Shown: positions 55,351 to 63,951 of the stretch, piece after piece
Position numbering within the stretch: the first letter of the stretch is position 1
Layout: every line of letters starts with the position of its first letter
NCBI RefSeq assembly: GCF_900478135.1
Contig: NZ_LS483470.1
Span: forward strand, 2,786,501 to 2,850,500
Source: Leminorella richardii
Lineage (GTDB): Bacteria > Pseudomonadota > Gammaproteobacteria > Enterobacterales > Enterobacteriaceae
DNA: 64,000 bases
Reading direction: 5' to 3'
Position numbers and translations under genes: made by a program
The notes under the pieces: model-generated
What the model saw: only the letters and a program-made list of their open reading frames with translations
Databases searched by the model: none
Told to the model about the DNA's origin: nothing

Positions 55351-57291
55351 CTAATAGACCCTACTCCACTCTGACTCTGTCATTACGATCCCCGGCTGGC
55401 TCATAAAGCTGCGGTAAAACAGATCGTAAGCCAGCACGTTTTTCACGTAGCCTCGGGTTTCCGTAAACGGAATGCTTTCCACAAAGGCTACTGCATCAAG
55501 GCGACCTGCGCTGTTGTTTAACCAACTGCTTACCCGATTTGGCCCCGCGTTATAGGCCGCTGCGGCTAATATGCGGTTCTGGCCGAACGTTTGATAAGTG
55601 TGCTCAAGGTAAGCGGTTCCCAACTGAATGTTGGTTTGCGGATCGAACAGCTGGCTAACATTGCTATAGAAGCTGATGTCGTTTTGCTTTGCCGTTTGTT
55701 TTGCCGTCGCGGGCATAAGCTGCATCAGACCACGTGCCCCCACGGGAGATTGAGCCTCAGGATTCCAAGCGCTTTCCTGTCGAGCGATTGCCATAGCAAA
55801 AGACACGGCGATATCTTTGTCATTGGTTGATGACTTGAACATCGACGGATAGGCCAGCGGGAAGCGCTCCTGAATGTGATCCCAAAGCTTAGCCACAATC
55901 GTCGCCTGAACGCTCAAGTCAGCCCAGTTCTGCTCATAGGCATACCGCGCCAGCCCTTCCTGCTCAGTTTTCGATACGCTTGAAACCAGATTGCGCCACT
56001 CACTGCGGGCCAGATTATCCATCCCCCAGTACATCAGTTCGCGAACTCGGCTGACTTCAGTACGCTGGATCAGCGCTGCCGTTGGCTTCACTGCGGTCTC
56101 TTGCTTAACCACATAAGGAACGCCGAGCCGCTGGGCTGCAACCATCGGATAGAACCCGCGCAGAGCCATTAGCTCACGCAGAATCGCCTCACCTTCACTT
56201 CGCTTGCCGCCGCTAATCAGTGCATCAGCCCGCCAGTAGCGCCACTCGTCCTTTGTGGCGGCCTCTGCTGGCAGGCGGCCAATCCACGTCGCAATACCTT
56301 TCTTATCGCCGTCGCTTAACGCCAAACGGATGCGGCGCTCAATAAGGTCCGTATTCTGGCTACGGGCGAGAACGCTGTCGCGCCAGGCTGCCTGTTGGCT
56401 GGTAACGGACGTACTCATCAGTCGCCCGGCAACGGCCTCTTCCAGTTCCTGCCGCTCCTGCTTGCTCATCTTCTGCTGACTGGCAATCTGCGGGATCAGA
56501 GACTGCGCTTTATTCGCGTCTTTACGCGCCGCTTGGGAGAGCGCCAAGCGCACCTCTTCTCGAGTAAAGTCAGTCGGCCCAAAGCTGCGGGAAAAAGCCT
56601 CCACAGTCATAGGATCCTTTTGCAGCCTGTTAAGCCCTTCTCCTATCGACTTGTAGCTGGCGGGAAGTTTCTTTGTTAAGGAAGTGACCAGAGAAGTATT
56701 GTTTTCCCGACTGGCTAAGCGAATGCGCGCCAGAATATTCTCAGGCGTTTGCAGCCCTGCTCTGCGCTGCGCATCAAACAGCTTGTCGCAGGACGAAGGC
56801 AGCGATTTACCACTCAGCCAGATCGCGTTAGCCTCAATATTGGCTTCCTGACGTGCGCCATTCACCCACTTGGCATAATAAAAGTTACAGCGAGCTGCAA
56901 CAGAGGTCGGCGCATTCTGGGTAAACTGCACAATGCCTTTCCAGTCCTGCCTCCGGGCAAGCTCATTGATAAAGTTGGTTTTTAGATTATTAGCAAGAGG
57001 AAGCGTTGGATAACGCACCATAAAGCGATTTGCCTGTTTCAGATCAAGGGTGGTTAAATCCTGCGTCAGCTGGCGATACTCCAGATAGGGGTACAGCGGG
57101 TACTCTTTGAGCGTTGGCAGCAGTCGAGCAACTTCGTCCATTTGCTGGCTATCCCAAGCGCTTTTAATCTGCTGATACCGCTCTCGCTGGGCGTTTAGCG
57201 AATCAGCCCAGGCGCTTTGCAGTGAGAACACTGTCATCAGTCCAACCGCTACAGAGCCGCTTTTTACTAATTTTTGCCAACCATCCCTCAT
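55351..57291 (-). CDS. slt: Soluble lytic murein transglycosylase Slt70
   Basis: Slt cleaves peptidoglycan between MurNAc and GlcNAc from chain ends, forming 1,6-anhydro muropeptides. The 646-residue product has a signal peptide (cut near SAWA/DSLN, residue 29), a long alpha-helical doughnut domain and a C-terminal lysozyme-like catalytic domain. The catalytic Glu lies in FAMAIARQESAWNPEAQSPVGARGLMQLMPATA (about residue 505, in overlapping segments). It is upstream of trpR and divergent from ettA, the order found in E. coli. Confidence 0.96.
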   Translation of the reverse strand: MRDGWQKLVKSGSVAVGLMTVFSLQSAWADSLNAQRERYQQIKSAWDSQQMDEVARLLPTLKEYPLYPYLEYRQLTQDLTTLDLKQANRFMVRYPTLPLANNLKTNFINELARRQDWKGIVQFTQNAPTSVAARCNFYYAKWVNGARQEANIEANAIWLSGKSLPSSCDKLFDAQRRAGLQTPENILARIRLASRENNTSLVTSLTKKLPASYKSIGEGLNRLQKDPMTVEAFSRSFGPTDFTREEVRLALSQAARKDANKAQSLIPQIASQQKMSKQERQELEEAVAGRLMSTSVTSQQAAWRDSVLARSQNTDLIERRIRLALSDGDKKGIATWIGRLPAEAATKDEWRYWRADALISGGKRSEGEAILRELMALRGFYPMVAAQRLGVPYVVKQETAVKPTAALIQRTEVSRVRELMYWGMDNLARSEWRNLVSSVSKTEQEGLARYAYEQNWADLSVQATIVAKLWDHIQERFPLAYPSMFKSSTNDKDIAVSFAMAIARQESAWNPEAQSPVGARGLMQLMPATAKQTAKQNDISFYSNVSQLFDPQTNIQLGTAYLEHTYQTFGQNRILAAAAYNAGPNRVSSWLNNSAGRLDAVAFVESIPFTETRGYVKNVLAYDLFYRSFMSQPGIVMTESEWSRVY

Positions 57292-57571
57292 CCGAATCCT
57301 CTCTTTCTTAACCGTTGAATGTCACTCGCTCAGGCCGTTCGTAAACGTATACAGTATAGGTTATCCCTGTAGTCCATGTTTCATCTTGCCTGACGCTGGT
57401 TAGAGCCCTTTTTTATCATAGCGTTCAACGTGAGTCTTACTTTTACATTTGCCATGCGATCTTTCCCGCAGAGCTGCTACAGGCCGCGCGGATAAAATAG
57501 ACTTCCCCCTGATAAACGCTACAATAGGCAGCAATTCTGTACACTACCATATCAATGGATATCATAAGGCT
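57292..57571. other. slt-ettA divergent intergenic region
   Basis: About 280 bases between two divergent starts. It should hold both promoters; none was recognised with confidence. The ettA frame is open through much of it (from 57449), but that part does not resemble EttA and is treated as leader. Confidence 0.4.
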
Positions 57572-59239
57572 ATGGCACAATACGTCTATACCATGCACCG
57601 CGTTGGAAAGGTTGTTCCTCCCAAGCGGCACATTCTGAAAAATATCTCTTTAAGCTTCTTCCCCGGCGCAAAAATCGGCGTGCTTGGCCTGAACGGCGCG
57701 GGTAAATCTACCCTGCTGCGCATTATGGCGGGTATCGATACCGATATTGAAGGCGAAGCACGCCCGCAGCCCGGCATCAAGATCGGCTACCTGCCGCAGG
57801 AGCCGAAGCTGAATCCGGAGCAGACCGTACGCGAGGCGGTTGAAGAAGCGGTTAGCGAAGTAAAAAACGCCCTGACCCGCCTAGATGAAATCTACGCCGC
57901 CTACGCCGAAGAGGACGCTGACTTCGACAAACTGGCCAAGCAGCAGGCTGAAATGGAAGCCATCATTCAGTCTCACGACGGCCACAATCTAGACAACCAG
58001 CTAGAGCGCGCTGCCGACGCGCTGCGTCTCCCCGCTTGGGATGCCAAAATCGAACACCTTTCAGGCGGTGAACGCCGCCGCGTTGCGCTGTGCCGTCTGC
58101 TGCTGGAAAAGCCGGACATGCTGCTGCTCGACGAGCCAACCAACCACTTGGACGCCGAATCCGTCGCCTGGCTGGAGCGCTTCCTGCACGACTACGAAGG
58201 CACTGTGGTCGCTATTACCCACGACCGCTACTTCCTCGACAACGTCGCCGGCTGGATCCTTGAGCTTGACCGCGGCGAAGGCATTCCGTGGGAAGGCAAC
58301 TACTCTTCTTGGCTTGAACAAAAAGACCAGCGCCTGGCGCAGGAAGCCTCTGCTGAAGCCGCACGCCGCAAGTCTATTGAGAAAGAGCTGGAGTGGGTTC
58401 GTCAAGGCGCCAAGGGCCGTCAGGCTAAAGGCAAGGCTCGTTTAGCCCGCTTTGAAGAACTCAACAGCGTCGAGTATCAAAAGCGTAACGAAACCAGTGA
58501 GCTGTTTATTCCACCAGGGCCTCGCCTCGGCGACAAGGTACTGGAAGTGCAGAACCTGACCAAGTCCTACGGCGACCGCGTGCTTATCGACGATCTGTCG
58601 TTCTCTATCCCTAAAGGCGCTATCGTCGGCATTATCGGCCCGAACGGTGCGGGTAAATCTACGCTATTTCGCATGATTAACGGCGCTGAGCAGCCGGACT
58701 CCGGCAGCATCACGCTAGGCGAGACGGTAAAACTTGCCTCCGTCGACCAGTTCCGCGATGCGATGGACGACAAAAAAACGGTGTGGGAAGAGGTTTCCGG
58801 CGGTCTGGACATCATGAAGATCGGCAACGTTGAACTGCCGAGCCGAGCCTACGTTGGCCGCTTCAACTTCAAAGGTACCGATCAGGGCAAGCGCGTTGGT
58901 GAGCTGTCCGGCGGTGAGCGCGGGCGCCTGCATTTAGCCAAGCTGCTGCAGGTCGGCGGCAACATGCTGCTGCTCGACGAACCAACCAACGACCTTGACA
59001 TAGAAACCCTGCGCGCGCTGGAGAACGCCCTGCTGGAGTTCCCAGGCTGCGCAATGGTTATCTCGCACGACCGCTGGTTCCTTGACCGCATCGCAACGCA
59101 TATTCTGGACTACGTTGACGAAGGCAAGGTGGAGTTCTTCGAAGGTAACTTTACCGAGTACGAAGAGTGGAAGAAGCGCACTCTGGGCGCCGATGCCCTT
59201 GAGCCACACCGTATTAAGTACAAAAGAATCGCTAAATAA
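57572..59239 (+). CDS. ettA: Energy-dependent translational throttle protein EttA
   Basis: EttA is an ABC-F ATPase that binds the ribosomal E site and gates the first peptide bond according to the ATP/ADP ratio. The 555-residue product equals the E. coli length. It has two ABC domains: Walker A GLNGAGKSTLL and GPNGAGKSTLF, signature LSGGERRRVALCRLL and LSGGERGRLHLAKLL, Walker B LLLDEPTNHLD and LLLDEPTNDLD. The linker with arm and PtIM lies between them. The start MAQYVYTMHRVGK at 57572 has AAGG just upstream. A strong terminator follows. Confidence 0.98.
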   Translation: MAQYVYTMHRVGKVVPPKRHILKNISLSFFPGAKIGVLGLNGAGKSTLLRIMAGIDTDIEGEARPQPGIKIGYLPQEPKLNPEQTVREAVEEAVSEVKNALTRLDEIYAAYAEEDADFDKLAKQQAEMEAIIQSHDGHNLDNQLERAADALRLPAWDAKIEHLSGGERRRVALCRLLLEKPDMLLLDEPTNHLDAESVAWLERFLHDYEGTVVAITHDRYFLDNVAGWILELDRGEGIPWEGNYSSWLEQKDQRLAQEASAEAARRKSIEKELEWVRQGAKGRQAKGKARLARFEELNSVEYQKRNETSELFIPPGPRLGDKVLEVQNLTKSYGDRVLIDDLSFSIPKGAIVGIIGPNGAGKSTLFRMINGAEQPDSGSITLGETVKLASVDQFRDAMDDKKTVWEEVSGGLDIMKIGNVELPSRAYVGRFNFKGTDQGKRVGELSGGERGRLHLAKLLQVGGNMLLLDEPTNDLDIETLRALENALLEFPGCAMVISHDRWFLDRIATHILDYVDEGKVEFFEGNFTEYEEWKKRTLGADALEPHRIKYKRIAK

Positions 59240-59263
59240 GCGAACTCTACCGCAATTTTCATT

Positions 59264-59293
59264 TATGCCCCTGCCTGTCAGGGGCATTTTTTT
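59264..59293 (+). terminator. Terminator of ettA
   Basis: TGCCCCTG and CAGGGGCA form an 8-bp stem with a 5-base loop, followed by seven T. It marks the left limit of the accessory island. Confidence 0.9.
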
Positions 59294-59326
59294 AGGGAAT
59301 TATATACATGACTACCTAATTTCATT

Positions 59327-60256
59327 ATGTGTTCAATTACTATAAGCGTCTTTCAGTTTATTCAGAAATTTCCTGACGAGAAATCAGCCAGAGCCTATAT
59401 CGAGAGCAAACGCTGGGGAGACCATCCCCGCTGTCCCAAATGCGGCTCCGTCCATCGTATTCAGAAGCGGAAGATTGAGGGCTACTATCGCTGCCTTGCG
59501 TGCCCGCTGGACTTCACTGTCAGAACCGGAACGATATTCGAGCGATCGCACATACCGCTGCACAAGTGGCTCTTTGCTATCTATCAGGTCGTCACCGCCA
59601 GAAAAGGTATCTCATCGCTCCAGCTGTCGAAGGAGCTCGGGATAACGCAAAAGTCGGCGTGGTTCCTGCTGCAGAGGATCCGGTCGGCATTCGGCAAGAA
59701 TGATGATGGCCAGAACGGATTCCTGTCAGGAATCGTCGAGGTCGATGAGACCTACATTGGCGGCAAAGAGACCAACAAGCATGCAAGCAAGAAGCTGAAC
59801 GCGGGCCGCGGAACTGTCGGCAAGATCCCCGTCATTGGCATGATAGAGCGTGGTGGAGCTGTGAGAGCCATGGTTCTGAGCAGCACGAGCGCGAAGGCTA
59901 TTCAGGCAGCCGTGAAGGCGGTAGTCGCGCCTGGTTCCGTGCTCTGCACCGATGAGCACGCATCGTACAAGGGAATGCCGGAATACAGCCACCATCCGGT
60001 CAATCACTCGGCGAAAGAGTTCGTTGATGGGATGGCAAGCACGAACAGCATTGAGAGCGTGTGGGCGCTGTTGAAGCGCGGATTCTACGGCACGTACCAC
60101 TTCTTCAGCGGCAAGCACCTACAGCGGTATATAGACGAGTTCACGTTCCGCCTGAATCAGGGGAACGTGAAGTATAAGACAATGGAACGGGTAGATGCAG
60201 TATTAGGGAGAGCTTTCGGTTGTAGATTGAGTTATTCAAATTTGATAAAATGCTAA
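59327..60256 (+). mobile_element. IS1595-family transposase gene (ISXO2-like)
   Basis: A 309-residue transposase. The N-terminal zinc ribbon has CPKCGS and CLAC, and a helix-turn-helix region (LQLSKELGITQKSAWFLLQRI) precedes the ISXO2-like DDE/N catalytic domain. Candidate acidic residues lie in VEVDETYIGGKE, in LCTDEHASYKG, and in the asparagine-containing STNSIESVWALLKRGFYGTYH. The frame is intact. I found no terminal inverted repeats or target duplication between 59,294 and 60,330, so the element may have lost its ends. It lies directly behind the ettA terminator and begins the accessory island. A ribosome site is not obvious. Confidence 0.85.
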
Positions 60257-60412
60257 GTATGCCTATTTTTGAAGAAATCGTATGAGGATATTACGTGAGC
60301 ATAACTAGAAAACGCACAATCGATTGTAACCGTGCGATGACGGCAAAAGCGGACATAATTTTTGTATATGACTTTCTAAGTGGCGTAGGTGATAAGTCCG
60401 AAGAACTTTATT

Positions 60413-60739
60413 TCATCGAAAGATATTGCAGCAACGCGAAACGATGTTCTTCACACGAAGTTGTTCATCTTTGTCCAATGCTTGATTTGTCTGATAATCA
60501 ACTATAAGCCAACCTTCACTTATATCGAAATGACAACTGATCGTGCTGGAGCCCGTTGCAACCAGTTCGCTCGTCATCTCATTAATGGCTCTATTGAAGT
60601 CAAGCTGTTGAATATCAATCGACTTTCCGTCTGGGCCATGAACATGAAACACGATCTCTTGCACGTTATCAGAAAGGTTGGAGATTCGTGTTCTTCCGCT
60701 ATTAATAACTTTTACTGTGTTGCATAGTGCTGTCTGCAT
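60413..60739 (-). CDS. Hypothetical protein
   Basis: A 108-residue protein of unknown family without signal peptide or membrane segment. It reads as a compact alpha/beta fold (VQEIVFHVHGPDGKSIDI, then STISCHFDISEGWLIVDYQ). The ATG at 60739 is chosen over 60751 because AGGA lies five bases upstream. It follows the gene at 60761 in the same direction with 21 bases between them, so the two are probably co-transcribed. Its base composition is more AT-rich than the backbone. Confidence 0.6.
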   Translation of the reverse strand: MQTALCNTVKVINSGRTRISNLSDNVQEIVFHVHGPDGKSIDIQQLDFNRAINEMTSELVATGSSTISCHFDISEGWLIVDYQTNQALDKDEQLRVKNIVSRCCNIFR

Positions 60740-60760
60740 AATATTCCTCATCCTAATCGT

Positions 60761-61084
60761 CTATTTGAAAATACTAAGAGCGTAAATCGCAGCCTGACAA
60801 ACGTTGCTGGGGCACGACCAGACAATAACGTTCCCAGCAATACCCTTCCTAGTCGGTCCAAACCCTGCCATATACTGATTATATCGCTTGAGACGCGGGT
60901 CGCTGGCGTCCATTTCATAGAAGAAATTGGTTACCTGTAACGCCTTATCCCATTTCATCGAATATCTTGGTAATAGCCTTATCTTCCGAAGAACAGCTTT
61001 TTTCCACTCCGGCATGCCAAACACCTTTCGGCATATTGCGGCATCGAGCTCTGGTCCTATGCGCGGAAGAGTAAGTTTGTACAT
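60761..61084 (-). CDS. Small phage-type protein (ABA-sandwich-like?)
   Basis: A 107-residue protein. The pattern ELDAAICRKVFGM, a central PRYSMKWDKALQVTNFF and a C-terminal CQAAIYALSIFK resembles the small phage ABA-sandwich proteins found in prophages, whose members share a start helix, a 'YS..W..A..V' segment and an 'ICLAAL' end. This is recollection of a pattern and not proof. It is the upstream member of a leftward pair with the gene at 60413. Its 185-base upstream gap contains an 18-bp palindrome also found at 61817. Confidence 0.6.
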   Translation of the reverse strand: MYKLTLPRIGPELDAAICRKVFGMPEWKKAVLRKIRLLPRYSMKWDKALQVTNFFYEMDASDPRLKRYNQYMAGFGPTRKGIAGNVIVWSCPSNVCQAAIYALSIFK

Positions 61085-61180
61085 GAAGGCGTCTCTTTTT
61101 TAATTGATCAATCAATGCTTCCGTCACGACCTCACAAATTCCAATTGCATGACAAACGTCAATAAATCGCATCATCATTA

Positions 61181-61209
61181 TTGATCAAAAACTAAGAAAA
61201 CCTTAGTAT
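61181..61209 (+). promoter_or_regulatory. Promoter and operator before the small exported peptide
   Basis: TTGATC (61181-61186), 17 bases, TAGTAT (61204-61209) form a promoter-like pair. The near-palindrome ACTAAGAAAACCTTAGTA (61191-61208) fills the spacer and covers the -10, the place for a repressor. The same motif recurs at 61817-61834. Confidence 0.55.
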
Positions 61210-61269
61210 TGCTGCGCGTTAAAGCAATCAAAACATCGATATTGAATAGCTATTTAAGGAGACAGCAGT

Positions 61270-61452
61270 ATGAAGAGGATCATTACATCAATAGCTTTTA
61301 GCGGCTTGCTGCTTGCTGGGGTTGTCAATGCCGCCGAAGAACGGGAGAGCGGGGAAACGTGGGCTGATACTGCCTTTGAGTTGCTGGCTACCGTCAACAA
61401 CCTGGCGGAAGTAGCCACAACGGTGACTACCAAAGGTCCAGCAGAAAACTAA
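61270..61452 (+). CDS. Small exported peptide of unknown function
   Basis: A 60-residue product with a clear Sec signal peptide, KRIITSIAFSGLLLAGVVNA, cut before AEERES at about residue 21. That leaves a mature acidic peptide of about 39 residues predicted to be mostly helical (TWADTAFELLATVNNLAEVATTV). AAGGAG lies eight bases before the ATG, a strong site that supports real translation. No family was recognised. Its stop overlaps the convergent XRE gene by three bases. The promoter region holds one of two shared operator-like palindromes. Confidence 0.7.
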   Translation: MKRIITSIAFSGLLLAGVVNAAEERESGETWADTAFELLATVNNLAEVATTVTTKGPAEN

Positions 61453-61757
61453 TCCCGGCGCTCTTGGGTTTGAGCGCAACGTAAAACAGCTTCTTTGCTG
61501 GTTTGGTCAAGAGGATGGAATGCTCGCAGCAGTTCCGCCTCTTCATCACCAGCCGCAAAGAAGAAGCTCGCAGGAACTTTCAAAACGTAAGCCAGGCGCT
61601 CAATGGTCGCAAAATCCGGCTCGTGCTTGCCGCGCTCATATTGATTCATTCGTGCGCTGGCGGACATCTCGTCGATGCCGACCAAGATGCCCAGCCATTC
61701 TTGGGAAATTCCAGCTGCCCGCCTTGCTTGTTTCAATCGTGTGGAAAAAACAGACAT
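61449..61757 (-). CDS. XRE-family (Cro/C1-type) transcriptional regulator
   Basis: A 102-residue protein. The N-terminal helix-turn-helix domain spans about residues 4-66 (FSTRLKQARRAAGISQEWLG, MNQYERGKHEPDFATIERLAYVLKVP), and a short tail suited to dimerisation follows (AELLRAFHPLDQTSKEAVL). GGAGG lies just before the ATG. It is divergent from the exported-protein gene at 61869. The shared gap contains the palindrome ACTAAGAGAATTTTAGTA, which overlaps a TAGTAT -10-like element on this strand, so autorepression is likely by inference. Confidence 0.88.
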   Translation of the reverse strand: MSVFSTRLKQARRAAGISQEWLGILVGIDEMSASARMNQYERGKHEPDFATIERLAYVLKVPASFFFAAGDEEAELLRAFHPLDQTSKEAVLRCAQTQERRD

Positions 61758-61816
61758 AAATGCCTCCAGTATCCATTGTAGAGGCTAATATCATCGTCGA
61801 TCATTTATGGATAAAT

Positions 61817-61834
61817 ACTAAGAGAATTTTAGTA
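61817..61834. promoter_or_regulatory. Operator-like palindrome, second copy
   Basis: ACTAAGAGAATTTTAGTA matches the copy at 61191-61208 at 15 of 18 positions. It lies between the divergent XRE gene and the exported-protein gene at 61869. Confidence 0.55.
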
Positions 61835-61868
61835 CAAAACTACGGAATGGAGACATTGGGGAGATGTC

Positions 61869-62252
61869 ATGAAGAAATGGGTAACAAATGCACTTATCAC
61901 ATCCGCATTGTTGGCAATGCAGACTGGGAGCATGTCATACGCAGATATGATTGCGGTCTATAAGGATGTGGATAAGGACAATATGATGACTTATATCATC
62001 CTCACCGATGAGCCCGCGACTAGGTATGGATGCGCGATAGGTCCTCACGTTCGCTATGCGAAAATCTCTGTCGGCACCACTCCATTCAGCATGGCAGAGT
62101 TCCAGAACGGCTGCTGGGTGAGCGATCGCCGCGGAACGATAAGCCTGCTGGCATTGCCTAGAGGCGAAATGGAAGGAGCGGCAGGCACGATATCAACTTC
62201 TCTTTTCGAGAAAACTAGACTGTTTGTTACGTGGGATTATGGTTTCGAGTAG
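61869..62252 (+). CDS. Hypothetical exported protein
   Basis: A 127-residue protein with a signal peptide (KKWVTNALITSALLAMQTGSMSYA, in parts KKWVTNALITSALLAM and QTGSMSYA, cut before DMIAVY). The mature part of about 103 residues holds two cysteines (YGCAIGP and NGCWVSD) that may form a periplasmic disulfide, and looks beta-rich. No family was recognised. GGGGAG lies shortly before the ATG. It has its own terminator and is divergent from the XRE regulator, sharing the second palindrome copy. Confidence 0.7.
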   Translation: MKKWVTNALITSALLAMQTGSMSYADMIAVYKDVDKDNMMTYIILTDEPATRYGCAIGPHVRYAKISVGTTPFSMAEFQNGCWVSDRRGTISLLALPRGEMEGAAGTISTSLFEKTRLFVTWDYGFE

Positions 62253-62263
62253 TCCGGATGATG

Positions 62264-62286
62264 AGCCCACAAGAGTGGGCTTTTTC
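62264..62286 (+). terminator. Terminator of the exported-protein gene
   Basis: AGCCCAC and GTGGGCT form a 7-bp tetraloop hairpin followed by TTTTC, 11 bases past the stop at 62252. It marks the right limit of the island. Confidence 0.8.
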
Positions 62287-62390
62287 ATACCCATACAGGG
62301 AGTTAAATATATAGTTCCCTTTTTTTAGCCGTTTTCAATCAGCTGTGCCACAATAATGATACGCAACTCTCTATTTAAAGAGGCCTTTAT

Positions 62391-63035
62391 ATGCCTATAA
62401 ACGTATTGCTTTTAGGGGCAACCGGGCTGGTCGGTAGCCACCTGCTAAAGCTGCTTGTTGCAGATCCAAACGTCAGCCGAATCTATGCGCCCACTCGACG
62501 CCCGCTGGCTGGCCTAGGAGAGAAGGTTGAAAACCCGAATAATAGTGACTTGAAGCAGGCTTTGAATACGCTAACATCACCGATAGACATTGCCTTCTGT
62601 TGTCTGGGCACAACGCAAAAAACGGCAGGCAGTAAAGAAGCGTTTTACTACGCAGACGTCACCCTGCCGATCTACGGCGGAGATATCGCTCTCAGACTTG
62701 GAGCCACACATTATCTGGTAGTTAGTGCCCTTGGCGCCAGCGCCAGCTCGTGGTTTTTCTATAACCGTACCAAAGGGGAAATGGAGCAGCAGCTGATAGC
62801 ACAAGGTTGGCCCCACTTGAGCATTGCCCGCCCCTCAATGCTTATTGGCGAACGCCAAGAGCCGAGGAAAACCGAGCAGATAGCCGCGCCGATCTTTCAC
62901 TATTTTCCCGGAAAATGGAAGTCGATTCAGGCAAGCGACGTTGCCAGAACGCTCTGGCTACAGGCGTTTTCATCTTCCCCCGACGCGCTAACTGTCATTG
63001 AATCAGACGCTCTGCGCGCCATCGCCGAGCGCTAA
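62391..63035 (+). CDS. NAD(P)-binding oxidoreductase, YraR-like
   Basis: A 214-residue Rossmann-fold protein of the atypical short-chain dehydrogenase group, closely resembling E. coli YraR (and the TIP30/Htatip2 family). The nucleotide-binding motif is GATGLVGSHLL at residues 9-19. Other shared blocks are PTRRPLAGLG, DIAFCCLGTTQKTAGSKEAF, VVSALGASASSWFFYNRTKGEME, in which Tyr and Lys are the likely catalytic pair, and IARPSMLIGERQEPR. The function in cells is unknown. It lies outside E. coli's yraR context, between the island and a LysR gene. Confidence 0.85.
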   Translation: MPINVLLLGATGLVGSHLLKLLVADPNVSRIYAPTRRPLAGLGEKVENPNNSDLKQALNTLTSPIDIAFCCLGTTQKTAGSKEAFYYADVTLPIYGGDIALRLGATHYLVVSALGASASSWFFYNRTKGEMEQQLIAQGWPHLSIARPSMLIGERQEPRKTEQIAAPIFHYFPGKWKSIQASDVARTLWLQAFSSSPDALTVIESDALRAIAER

Positions 63036-63051
63036 TTCACCGCATAGTTGA

Positions 63052-63951
63052 TCACCGCTTTGTTGAATGCGCCGCCACCAAAGGATGCCGCATGACTGTC
63101 TCAATCAGGCGCTCCTGAGCAGAGGTGTTGAGCTTGCGTTCCGGGTATACCAAATACAGCTCGTTACTTTCTGCCTGCCAGTCTTCCAGTACGGGAACCA
63201 GCAGCCCCTGCTCTATTCCGTCTGTCGCCAGAAACGCGGGCAGAAGGGCAATACCGCCGCCGGAAATCGCACACTGCCGGGCATACAGCAGATTGTCGGT
63301 AATATGGCGAGAAGAGGCTGACCAGTGAAAAACAGACTTCCCCTTTCGCAACGTACACTCCGACCACGCGCGGTGGGTAATACACGAGTAGCTAGCCAGC
63401 TGCGACGGATGGATAATCTCGTCCCTCTGTGACAGGTAGCCTTCAGAAGCCACCAGCCGTCTAGGATAGTGGCCTAAAAAACGCCCTATCAGGCTAGAAT
63501 CACGCGGCTTTCCGGTGCGAATACCAATATCAAACCCCGCGGCGACCAGATCGGTAACGGTGTCGGAAACGTAAACCTCAATAGAGACTTCCGGATACTG
63601 TTCCTGAAAATCCGTCACGATAGGCGCCAGCAGTGTCACCGCCAGCCCCGCAGGCGCAGTGATCCGAAGCCTACCGCTGACAGAAGCCTTCAGCTCCTCC
63701 AAGGATCGCTCTGCCCGCTCTGCCGCCTGCAGCATTTCCCGGCAGTGAATCAAATAACGTTCTCCGGCAAAGGTCAGGCTCAGTTGACGAGTGGTTCTCA
63801 TCAACAGGCGCAGCCCTAGCTGCTGCTCCAAGTGGCTAATGCGCTGGCTTACGCTGGACTTGGGTAACCCCACACGCTTGGCCGCTACGGTAAAGCTACC
63901 CGCCTCAACCACAACGGTAAACAGCGCCATATCCTGTAGTTGTTTAAACAT
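63052..63951 (-). CDS. LysR-family transcriptional regulator
   Basis: A 299-residue LysR regulator of the CrgA-like group. The winged helix (residues 5-62) includes ALFTVVVEAGSFTVAAKRVGLPKSSVSQRISHLE, in overlapping segments, and the effector domain begins at GRLRITAPAGLAVTLLAPIVTDFQ. Blocks such as DIGIRTGKPRDSSLIGRFLG are typical of regulators of redox or quinone-reductase genes. It is convergent with the YraR-like gene (16 bases between stops), so its target is probably upstream, beyond the window edge. Confidence 0.88.
   Translation of the reverse strand: MFKQLQDMALFTVVVEAGSFTVAAKRVGLPKSSVSQRISHLEQQLGLRLLMRTTRQLSLTFAGERYLIHCREMLQAAERAERSLEELKASVSGRLRITAPAGLAVTLLAPIVTDFQEQYPEVSIEVYVSDTVTDLVAAGFDIGIRTGKPRDSSLIGRFLGHYPRRLVASEGYLSQRDEIIHPSQLASYSCITHRAWSECTLRKGKSVFHWSASSRHITDNLLYARQCAISGGGIALLPAFLATDGIEQGLLVPVLEDWQAESNELYLVYPERKLNTSAQERLIETVMRHPLVAAHSTKR

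Noticed and set aside
59287..60300. Terminal inverted repeats for the IS1595-type element
   Set aside because: I compared the left and right flanks by eye and found no convincing match.
60295..60507. 70-codon frame directly after the transposase
   Set aside because: GTG start with no good ribosome site and antisense overlap with the better-supported gene at 60413.
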